Assembly (NCBI GenBank): GCA_964646225.1
Contig: CAZYAD010000022.1
Location: 1-23,620 of the forward strand
Length of the DNA: 23,620 nucleotides
Direction of reading: 5' to 3'
Source: UBA4644 sp964646225
Lineage (GTDB): Bacteria > Bacillota > Clostridia > Oscillospirales > Butyricicoccaceae
Every line of letters begins with the position of its first letter. The stretch's first letter is position 1. Below are positions 6,855-13,800 of the stretch, one piece after another. Both the position numbers and the translations under genes were made by a program. The notes beneath the pieces are model-generated. The model had not been told where the DNA came from. It saw nothing but the letters and a program-made list of their open reading frames with translations, and made no database searches.

Positions 6855-7115
6855 GCACGCCCCGGTTGCCAAGGCAATCGGGGCGTGTAAGACTGTCAAC
6901 GAACCGCTTTGCTGGGTTCTTTGACAGGTTTGGCTCCGGCCTGCGGGCCGACTTTCGCCGGATTTTCTGCGGAAAATCCGGCGGGGCGGGGTGTTTTTGT
7001 CCATGATCACACAGATCACGGCCAAAAACAAATTGGTAAGCCAATCTGACTGAGCGTCAGCTTTGGCTTTTTTGACAAGCTGGCACGCCCCGGTTGCCAA
7101 GACAACCGGGGCGTA
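6855..7115. repeat. Hairpin-dense intergenic block with duplicated hairpin
   Basis: The gap between livF and the convergent TtcA-type gene holds no gene. An 18-base sequence starting GCACGCCCCGG occurs at 6855-6872 and again at 7083-7100, each followed by its near-complement to make hairpins at 6856-6887 (15-bp stem, one G-U) and 7085-7114. Between them lie an inverted repeat at about 6893-6926 (CTGTCAA...TTGACAG ends), a perfect 11-bp stem at 6957-6967/6972-6982 followed by T5 at 6993-6997, and the terminator at 7038-7073. The interior ends in TGTCAA...TTGACA. The arrangement could be a small inserted element flanked by a duplicated terminator, or simply stacked terminators between convergent genes. 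Confidence 0.55.
7038..7073 (+). terminator. Intrinsic terminator downstream of the liv operon
   Basis: AAGCCAA (7038-7044) pairs with TTGGCTT (7063-7069). An inner stem CTGAC/GTCAG (7046-7050/7056-7060) lies across small mismatches, and six T residues (7068-7073) follow. This is the best plus-strand terminator after livF, about 200 bases past its stop. Confidence 0.7.
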
Positions 7116-7121
7116 TGTGTT

Positions 7122-7844
7122 TTATCGTGGCTCTGCCGGCCTCCAGCCGGGCAGCGGCGAGCGTTGAAGCCCGCCCATCAGGTTGTCCTTCAAGCCGGGA
7201 TAGCGGCCCTCCAGCTCGTAAAGCAGGGCCTTCATCTCCTCCCGCTTGGTGTTTTTGTCGGCGGGGCAGGGATTGTGTACCAGCGGCAGCGCCTGTCTTT
7301 GTGCAAAGTTCGCAATGCTTTTTTCGTGAATGTACAGCATGGGCCGAATCAGAGTCAGCCCGGTGCGATCCAGATAGGTCACCGGCAAAAAGCTGCCCAG
7401 CCGCCCCTCATAGACCAGCGACAGCAGAAAGGTCTCCAGCACATCGTCATAATGATGCCCCAGCGCCACCTTGTTGGCTCCCAGCTCCACGGCAGTCTCG
7501 TTGAGAATGCCCCGCCGCAGCTTGGCGCACAGCGCACAGGGATTTTCCTCCCGGCGAATGTCAAAGACGATCTCCCGGATCTGGGTCTGCCTGAGGGTAT
7601 AGGGCACCCCCAGCTGACGGCACAGCTCCGCCACCGGGGCAAAATCCATCTCCGGATATCCCATGTCCAGTGTCACAGCCATCAGCTCAAAGGGCACCGG
7701 CGGGTGCTCCCGCAGCTCGGCCAGCAGCCGCAGCAGCGTCAGGGAATCCTTCCCGCCGGAGACCCCCACCGCGATCCGGTCGCCGGGGGCCAGCATCTGA
7801 TAATCCCGCAGACATTTCCGCACTTGGGAAAGCAGCTTTCGCAT
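7122..7844 (-). CDS. TtcA-family tRNA 2-thiolation / PP-loop ATPase
   Basis: A 240-residue cytoplasmic enzyme of the TtcA/TtuA group. The PP-loop SGGKDS is at residues 29-34, a CxxC pair at Cys103 and Cys106 ('NPCALCAKLRRG'), the 'LGHHYDD' motif at about 128-134, and a third conserved Cys lies in 'HNPCPADKNTKREEMK'. In the family the three cysteines hold an iron-sulfur cluster, and the enzyme activates a tRNA base with ATP and inserts sulfur (2-thiocytidine for TtcA itself). The frame is open to 7913, but ATG 7844-7842 has AGGAG 8 bases upstream and starts with a typical 'MRKLLSQVRKCLRDYQML'. It converges on livF and is divergent from rplM. The exact tRNA position modified is not certain. Confidence 0.85.
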   Translation of the reverse strand: MRKLLSQVRKCLRDYQMLAPGDRIAVGVSGGKDSLTLLRLLAELREHPPVPFELMAVTLDMGYPEMDFAPVAELCRQLGVPYTLRQTQIREIVFDIRREENPCALCAKLRRGILNETAVELGANKVALGHHYDDVLETFLLSLVYEGRLGSFLPVTYLDRTGLTLIRPMLYIHEKSIANFAQRQALPLVHNPCPADKNTKREEMKALLYELEGRYPGLKDNLMGGLQRSPLPGWRPAEPR

Positions 7845-7863
7845 AGCATCAACTCCTGCTCTG

Positions 7864-7892
7864 ATTGTACCGAAAAAGGCCCTTCCGCGCAA
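7864..7892 (-). promoter_or_regulatory. Promoter for the TtcA-type gene
   Basis: On the minus strand a good -10 TACAAT (7869-7864) is preceded by a weak -35 TTGCGC (7892-7887) at 17-base spacing. It lies about 20 bases upstream of the chosen start, and this placement supports the start at 7844 over the longer frame. Confidence 0.5.
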
Positions 7893-7920
7893 GCGAGAAA
7901 AGTGAAATTGCATTTTAGAA

Positions 7921-7954
7921 AATCGGCGAAAATCGAAGGAAATCGGCGAAAATC
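7921..7954. repeat. 14-bp direct repeat with 20-bp period, bracketed by an inverted repeat
   Basis: AATCGGCGAAAATC occurs exactly at 7921-7934 and 7941-7954, so the copies lie about two helical turns apart on the same DNA face. They are flanked by a 9-bp inverted repeat, TTTAGAAAA (7914-7922) and TTTTCTAAA (7965-7973). The block sits between the divergent promoters of the TtcA-type gene and rplM, consistent with a regulator binding site. No regulator is implied by the sequence. Confidence 0.5.
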
Positions 7955-7995
7955 AGAGCTGTCGTTTTCTAAATTGATTTTTTCAAAAAAAGCTA

Positions 7996-8024
7996 TTGAC
8001 AGAATCGGTGACATATGATATAAC
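7996..8024 (+). promoter_or_regulatory. Strong extended -10 promoter of rplM-rpsI
   Basis: A perfect TTGACA (7996-8001), a 17-base spacer and TATAAC (8019-8024), with TGA immediately before the -10 giving an extended -10 element. Transcription would start near 8031, about 50 bases before rplM. Confidence 0.8.
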
Positions 8025-8082
8025 AAATAAGCCGAAAATGTTGTGTCAATTTTAATTGAAATATAAACGGAGGAAGAAAATC

Positions 8083-8511
8083 ATGTCCACCTACATGGCA
8101 AAAAATGAGACCATTGAGCGTAAATGGTACATCCTGGACGCCGCCGGCAAGCCCCTGGGCCGCGTGGCTGCCACTGCCGCTTCCCTGCTGAAGGGCAAGC
8201 ACAAGGTCGAGTACACCCCCCATGTTGACTGCGGTGACTATGTCATCATCATCAACGCCGGCAAGGCTGTGCTCACTGGCAACAAGCTGATCGATAAGTA
8301 TTACCGCACCCATTCCGGTTATGTCGGCGGTCTGAAGGAGACCCAGTACAAGACCCTGATGGCCAAGAAGCCCTGCCTGGCGATGAAGCTGGCGGTGAAG
8401 GGCATGCTGCCCAAGAACAGCATCGGCCGCTGGTCTCTGCTGCGCTGCAAGATCTACGAAGGCGAGCAGCATGACAATGCCGCTCAGAAGCCCGAACTGT
8501 GGGCTGAATAA
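8083..8511 (+). CDS. rplM: 50S ribosomal protein L13
   Basis: The 142-residue product matches L13 in length and sequence. It shows 'ERKWYILDAAGKPLGRVA' at the N-terminus, 'GKHKVEYTPHVDCGDYVIIINA', 'THSGYVGGLKE', and the C-terminal 'GMLPKNSIGRWSLLRCKIYEG..HDNAAQKPE'. L13 binds 23S rRNA early in large-subunit assembly. The frame is open further upstream, but the ATG at 8083 follows GGAGG at 8069-8073 and gives the standard MSTYMAK start. rpsI follows 19 bases later in the same operon, the usual pairing in bacteria. Confidence 0.97.
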   Translation: MSTYMAKNETIERKWYILDAAGKPLGRVAATAASLLKGKHKVEYTPHVDCGDYVIIINAGKAVLTGNKLIDKYYRTHSGYVGGLKETQYKTLMAKKPCLAMKLAVKGMLPKNSIGRWSLLRCKIYEGEQHDNAAQKPELWAE

Positions 8512-8530
8512 GAAGGGGAGGTAAACGAAC

Positions 8531-8935
8531 ATGTATACACCGAAAAAGGCTTATTTCTACGGCACCGGCAGACGGAAAAGCTCCATCGCCCGCGTTCGTC
8601 TGATCCCCGGCGGCACCGGCGTGGTCACCATTAACGGCCGCACGCTGGACAACTACTTCGGCATGGAGACCCTGAAGTACATCGTCAAGCAGCCCATCGT
8701 GGCCGTCGGCGTCGAAGGCAAGTTCGATGTGGAGGTCAAGGTCCAGGGCGGCGGCTTCACCGGCCAGGCTGGCGCCATCCGTCATGGTCTGGCCCGCGCT
8801 CTGGTTCAGGCTGACGCCGAGTTCCGTCCCGCGCTGAAGGCTGCCGGCTTCCTGACCCGCGACTCTCGCATGAAGGAGCGCAAGAAGTATGGTCTGAAGG
8901 CCGCCCGTCGCGCACCTCAGTTCTCCAAGCGCTGA
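8531..8935 (+). CDS. rpsI: 30S ribosomal protein S9
   Basis: A 134-residue S9. The N-terminal 'YFYGTGRRKSSIARVRLIPG', the central 'GGGFTGQAGAIRHGLARAL', and the C-terminal 'TRDSRMKERKKYGLKAARRAPQFSKR' tail reaching the P-site tRNA are all present. The terminal KR is conserved in the family. GGGGAGG lies just upstream of the ATG. It is the last gene of the rplM-rpsI operon and is followed 12 bases later by a strong terminator. Confidence 0.97.
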   Translation: MYTPKKAYFYGTGRRKSSIARVRLIPGGTGVVTINGRTLDNYFGMETLKYIVKQPIVAVGVEGKFDVEVKVQGGGFTGQAGAIRHGLARALVQADAEFRPALKAAGFLTRDSRMKERKKYGLKAARRAPQFSKR

Positions 8936-8947
8936 TTTTGCTTACTC

Positions 8948-8989
8948 GAAAACCTTGGAACCGCAATGGTTCCAAGGTTTTCTTTTTTT
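8948..8989 (+). terminator. Terminator of rplM-rpsI
   Basis: A perfect 15-bp stem (8948-8962 with 8968-8982), a 5-base loop and seven T residues (8983-8989). Confidence 0.95.
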
Positions 8990-9054
8990 GCTTTGCCACA
9001 AAACTTTCTTTTTCGCCGTTTTCGCATTCCTCCGTCCCGGAAAAACAATGCACG

Positions 9055-9296
9055 GTGAAACATAAAAGCCAAGGTCGCCGCCGCGATCGGAATAGTTCTG
9101 TCCGTCTTTGCTTTTGTCAAACACGGTGAAGTCCGCGCCTGTTCCGTGATAAACGACTCTCAGATTGCCGTTTTCGTCCCGAACCTTGCTCTTGATCTTC
9201 ACTTGTGAATTCTGGTTTTGCTCTGCCTTGAATCGCTCGTGCAGTCTCGTTAATTCTCGAGAGTATGCATCAAAATCATAAAAAACATTTGCACAT
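9055..9296 (-). pseudogene. Fragment resembling the ADP-ribosyltransferase-like domain of polyvalent phage/ICE proteins
   Basis: On the minus strand about 80 residues read 'FDAYSRELTRLHERFKAE...', then 'KVRDENGNLRVVYHGT', 'ADFTVFDKSKDGQ' and 'GGDLGFYVSP'. The 'VxDxxGNxxVVYHGT ... F..FD' pattern is the N-terminal core of the ART-like domain (the 'ART-PolyVal' type) common in large multi-domain proteins of phages and conjugative elements. Similarity stops after GFYVS, where the frame runs into low-complexity sequence and then the rpsI terminator. The catalytic C-terminal part is therefore missing. At its upstream end (near 9296) it is fused to an unrelated permease fragment. It is AT-richer than its neighbours. 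I read it as a dead remnant of a lost mobile element; the domain name is from motif memory, not a search. Confidence 0.5.
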
Positions 9297-9784
9297 ATAG
9301 TTGGTTTCATAAAAAGAGAAGTCGATGGTATCGCCGATCTCCCAGCCCATGACCTCCAGAAGCTTCTGACTGATGATACAGACTTTATTCCCGTTCTCAT
9401 AGTCTTCTTCCGAAAATAATTCTCCCTTCGGCAAATGCACATCGCCGCTGGCCCAGGATGGGATCATGCTGATATCGCTGGTGGTGATGGCCGTCAGGGA
9501 GTTGCCAGCCAGATAACAGGCTTCCGCACTTTGCTGAAAATATCGTCCCAGCTCCGTATTTCAAAAGCCCTCATAGTATTCCGTAATGGCCGGATAATTC
9601 GCTTTCTTCTCTGTTTCAACGGCCTCGTTCATTCGGTAGACGCCCTGTGCAGAAACCTGGACCGAATAAGCTTGATGGTAAATATCGCCGGTCAAAGAAC
9701 CACCCTCACCCATATTAATAATGTATGTCTTTCCCGGTTCAAGCTCATATATGTAGTCAAAGGTTGGGTTGCATAAGCAATCAT
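9297..9784 (-). pseudogene. Broken FtsX/MacB-type ABC permease fragment
   Basis: Read on the minus strand in the frame of the ATG at 9467: 'FDYIYELEPGKTYIINMGEGG', 'SVQVSAQGVYRMNEAVETEKK', 'ITEYYEGF', a TGA stop at 9563-9561, then 'NTELGRYFQQSAEACYLAGNS' and 'KGELFSEEDYENGNKVCIISQ', 'MGWEIGDTIDFSFYE'. The last blocks are typical of the extracytoplasmic MacB_PCD domain of FtsX-family permeases ('G..F...DY..G.KVCIIS..LA...GW..GD.I'). No membrane segments or ATPase remain. An upstream ATG at 9784-9782 has AAAGGAG 7 bases before it, but it is in another frame, so a further frameshift near the 5' end is likely. The fragment is joined at about 9296 to the ART-like remnant. Confidence 0.6.
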
Positions 9785-9831
9785 CTGGTTTCTCCTTTCG
9801 CAGTTGTCTTCTGCTTCTATCCTTTTATTAC

Positions 9832-9860
9832 ACTATACCGCAACACTTATCCACGCACAA
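9832..9860 (-). promoter_or_regulatory. Relict promoter of the broken permease gene
   Basis: On the minus strand TTGTGC (9860-9855), 17 bases, TATAGT (9837-9832), followed by AAAGGAG (9798-9792) and ATG (9784). The signals still look usable although the gene behind them is broken. Confidence 0.4.
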
Positions 9861-9992
9861 TTGACGAATTCGTAGAAAAACCATCTCAATTTTTGTGCAA
9901 AGCAACGAATCCGCTCCCGGTTTGCGGCCTGTCAGCGGCAAAATTGTCCATTCTGAATTGCCTTCTCCGCGCCCCTGATTTTGATATTTCTC

Positions 9993-10021
9993 TTGCATCC
10001 GGTCATTTTCTATGTTATACT
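9993..10021 (+). promoter_or_regulatory. Promoter of the TetR-family gene
   Basis: TTGCAT (9993-9998), a 17-base spacer and TATACT (10016-10021), with TGT directly before the -10 (extended -10). It lies in the otherwise gene-free stretch 9785-10071, which holds only this and the opposite-facing relict promoter. Confidence 0.65.
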
Positions 10022-10036
10022 TGGCACATAAGCCAA
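10021..10036. promoter_or_regulatory. Inverted repeat at the TetR gene's transcription start (operator candidate)
   Basis: TTGGC-ACATAA-GCCAA, a perfect 5-bp inverted repeat with a 6-base spacer, begins at the last base of the -10 and covers the expected start of transcription. This is a natural place for TetR-type autorepression. Confidence 0.45.
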
Positions 10037-10071
10037 ATACAATGCCATTCAAACATACAGGGGGAATTGAC

Positions 10072-10764
10072 TTGTCGTTGAGAAAGAGCAGTCTTGCCAC
10101 CAAGCAGCACACGCTGGCAATCTGCGCGCGTCTGTTTTTGGAGCAGGGCTATCGGGAAACCACCATCAAGCAGATCACCACCCAGGCCGGGATCTCCAAC
10201 AGCAGCTTCCAGAACTTTTTCCGCAGCAAGGAGGGCGTGCTGGCCGAGCTGGTGCAGATCGTCTTTCAGGGACAGTTCACCGCGGCGCAGCTGGCCGCCG
10301 GAGAAGCCCTGCCTCTGCATTTTACCTACGCCCTCGAGACTACCATCCAGCTGGTGCTGACCGAGCAAAACGAAAAGCTGCGCGAGCTCTACATCGCCGC
10401 CTACGCCCAGCCGGAAACGGTGGAATACATCCACGAGAGCACCGCCCGGGAACTGCTGCGCATCTTTGGCGCACGCTTCCCCGGTTACTCCGCCCAGGAT
10501 TTTTACGAGCTGGAGATCGGCTCCGCCGGTCTGATGAGCAGCTATATGGCAAAGCCCTGCGGCATCCACTTCCCTCTGGAGCGGAAGATCCAGCGCTTTC
10601 TGACCTCCGCACTGCGCATCTACCGCGTCAGCGAAGAGGAGATCGAGCAGACGCTGGCCTTTCTTACAAGTATGGACATTGAAAATTTCGCAGCAACTGT
10701 TCTGCAGCAGCTTTTTTCCGCGATCTCGCAACGGCTCGACCGCGAGGAAGAAGCAGCAAGCTGA
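10072..10764 (+). CDS. TetR/AcrR-family transcriptional regulator
   Basis: With the TTG start at 10072 (AGGGGGA six bases upstream) the product has 230 residues. The N-terminus is a TetR DNA-binding domain: helix 1 'HTLAICARLFLEQGYRETTIKQI', then the helix-turn-helix 'TTQAGISNSSFQNFFRSKEGVLAEL' (residues about 31-57). The normal Tyr of the 'YxYFxSKE' motif is replaced by 'FQNFFRSKE'. The remainder is an all-alpha ligand/dimerisation domain I cannot assign to a ligand. An ATG at 10042 is in frame but has no ribosome binding site. The giant surface-protein gene follows after 110 bases with no terminator or obvious promoter in between, so the two may be co-transcribed. Confidence 0.85.
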   Translation: MSLRKSSLATKQHTLAICARLFLEQGYRETTIKQITTQAGISNSSFQNFFRSKEGVLAELVQIVFQGQFTAAQLAAGEALPLHFTYALETTIQLVLTEQNEKLRELYIAAYAQPETVEYIHESTARELLRIFGARFPGYSAQDFYELEIGSAGLMSSYMAKPCGIHFPLERKIQRFLTSALRIYRVSEEEIEQTLAFLTSMDIENFAATVLQQLFSAISQRLDREEEAAS

Positions 10765-10874
10765 GGCACAGCCCTGCGTTTTCATATACGACCCAAATCA
10801 CCGCGATCCGCCTCCACAGACGACCCTTTATTTTTCGTCGCAGCGGCGGAACAACAAGAAAGTGAGCGATGCAC

Positions 10875-13800
10875 ATGAAACAGAAGCTATCCCGCCTCCT
10901 CAGCCTGGTCCTGGTGTGCAGTCTGTTGCTGACCACCCTGCCCACCTCGGCTGTAGCCTACTTCGTCTCCGAACTGGAGCACGCAGATGCAAGCTACACC
11001 GGCAGCATCCCCATCACCAATCAGGACGGCACCACCGGCGTGCTGGAATATGACGAATCGTGGGAGGAGCGTTACCCCTACGGCGCGTTCGTATTCGGCA
11101 CCAACGAGGCCGCCGCCAATGAAGACCCCGCAGACGGCGGCAACACCGTGACCATCCCGGTGTACCGTCTCGGTGGCACGGAGGGGCGGGCCACCGTCTA
11201 CCTCCGCTATCAGCCCATGATCTCTCAGGACGGCGAGGACAGCCTGACCTACGCCTACGCTGCCTCCGGCCGGGACGATCTCACCATCCAGGTGGAGGAT
11301 CCCCAGCCTGTGGCACAGTATCAGCAGCTGGGTGCGCCCCACATCTACGCTGGCTGTGACCTGACCATTGAGCAGGGCCTCGGCTCGGTTGCAGACGGGG
11401 AATCCGGCGAGGAGCACCTGGAAACCGCTGACCATCAGGTGCTGTCTCTGACGCTGGACGAGGAAGTCCAGGTAGAGAGCTACCGCTGGCAGGTGCAGAT
11501 CCTGCGCCTTGACAGCAGCGAGAAGCTTTACATCGACAGCAGCTGGTCGGATATCGCCGATGCTCAGGGCGCAGAGCTGGAGGTACCGGACGACATCTGG
11601 TACGCCGATGACGCCCTTTATGATTTCCGTTGTCTCTACACGGTGGAGGGCAAGACCTACTGCACCGCCACCGCTCTGGAGATCCCCTTTGAGGAGACCT
11701 TCGAGGAGCTGGAGGAAATGCCCGCCGATCTGGAGCTCAACGCCGAGCCCACCTACTCGACCCTCCGCTTTGAGGAGGAATATGACGCCTGCGACTTTGC
11801 GCTGACCTTTGCCGAGGGCGAGTGGGTCAAAAACATCATCGTCACCGTGGAGGATGACGATATTGCCGAGCTTCCGGAGCTGGGCCTGTTCACCATGACC
11901 GACAACGCCGGCGGCGAGATCTATCAGCTCACCGCCACCATGACCCTGCTGATCAACGACAACGACCCCTTCGAGCCCTCTCAGCTGGGCTTCACGATGG
12001 ATGCTGTCGAGGCCGAGCAGGACGAAGGCAGCGTCACCGTCACGGTGCAGCGCACCGGCGGCACCAGCTATCCCGTCAGCGTGCGCTACGAGGCCGTGTC
12101 CGGCACGGCTGTGGCGGGCAAGCAGTTCTCCGGCGTTTCCGGTACACTGATGTTTGCCGGCGATGTGGACAGCATCGACATTTCCATCCCCCTCATCGCC
12201 GAGGAGGAGCGTGACGAGCCGCTGGAGTTCACCGTGCAGCTCAGCGAGCTGCAGGGCGGCAGTCAGGACGAGCTGTGCTCTCTGGAGCAGGACAGCGTCA
12301 CCGTGACCCTCACCAGCGCCGGTAAGGCCGTGGGGCTGGGCGCCGGGCTGAACCTGGCCTCCGTGCTGGCCACCGCCTCCGGCGAGGATATCTCCGCCAA
12401 TGGCGATGTGGACGCTCCCCTGCTGCCCTCTGCCGCCACCGTGACCGGCACCCAGGATACCAGCGAGCCCACCCCCGTTGTCGGAACCTATACCGAGAGC
12501 GGCAATGGCCGTACCTACACCTACCCCGAAGGCATCCAGCTCCGCCGCCCCTCCAATTACACCGAAAACTACTGGACGGACTGGGAGAATGCCGTTGGCT
12601 GGAAGAACGGCCCTTACTCCGGCACGATGAAATACTGGGAAAAGTTCAGCAAACCGGGCTTTACGGAAAGCTCCATGACCAACGTTCCAACCGGTGACAA
12701 ACTGGAATTATTTGAACAGACCCAAAACAACATCCTGCTGGAGCACAACAACACCTCCGACACAAGCCAGCTCACTATTGATGACGCAGGTATCCTGTTC
12801 AGCAGAGCGGAGTGGAACTTCCGCTTGCCGCAGATCGGCATCGCGCGCGTCGGCCGCAGCGAGGATAAGTACCTCTACGTCATGCCCTATTGCAAAGTCG
12901 GCCAACTCGCCGGCGGCACGAGCCAGACTTGGAAAGGCGACGTTAAGAAAGTCACCAGTGCTGATGATTGGAATGACTGGACATACGAATGGAATCCCTC
13001 GATCGACCTTGCCATGGATTATGGCACACTGGAGACGCAGCTTCACCTTTCGTTGAACTATAATGAGAAAACCGAATTGAACGGCTGGGACACCATCGGC
13101 ACAGCTGACGGAAATACGGGCGCGAACGGTACTACCCGGCTGAAGCTGACCGGCATGTTCCTCCAGCGCCGCAAATTCAGCAACACCAGTACGCTGGGGC
13201 TGAAGATCCACACCGCCAACGACGAGGACAGTGGCCTTGACGCCCGCTATGCCCAGCTGGACAAGACCCCCGGCGTTGACGGGGCGCTCAGCGTTTATCA
13301 GCAGATGAAGCCCACGGTCTCGCTGGTACCGGGTGAGAGCGGCGTGGACTCTGACGGCAACCTGTATGTCGGCTCTAAGCTGAAGATCAGTCTGCAGAGC
13401 ACCTCCAGCTACAAGGCTCTCGTGGGCTCGCAGTTCAAGTACTCCGTGTACCTCACCGATGAAAACGGCAACGTGATAGATGGTGTCAGAGTGTCGCAGA
13501 AAAAGAACGACTCCGGCACTTCCACCGAGGACAATGTCTATTACCTGACCATGATGTGGAGCGGTATGAAGGAGACAGACCTCACCAAGAAATACACCAT
13601 CAACATCGTCATGGAGCGTCAGCAGGAGTTCACGATGAACATCACCAACTCCCTGCCCGACGATGCAACCGATGCTGACAAGAAAGCCATGTGGGCCAAG
13701 CTGGCAGCGAATATCACCTACACCTACTCCAAGACCGATACCTCGGAGACGCAATTTAACAAGCTGCCGAAGCACTACACCTTCGAGAAGGACGGCGCGG

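Noticed and set aside
9435..10081. Plus-strand open frames in the remnant region (9435-9776, 9725-10081)
   Set aside because: They are antisense to a recognisable permease remnant or run through promoter sequence, have no ribosome binding site, and have no recognisable motif.
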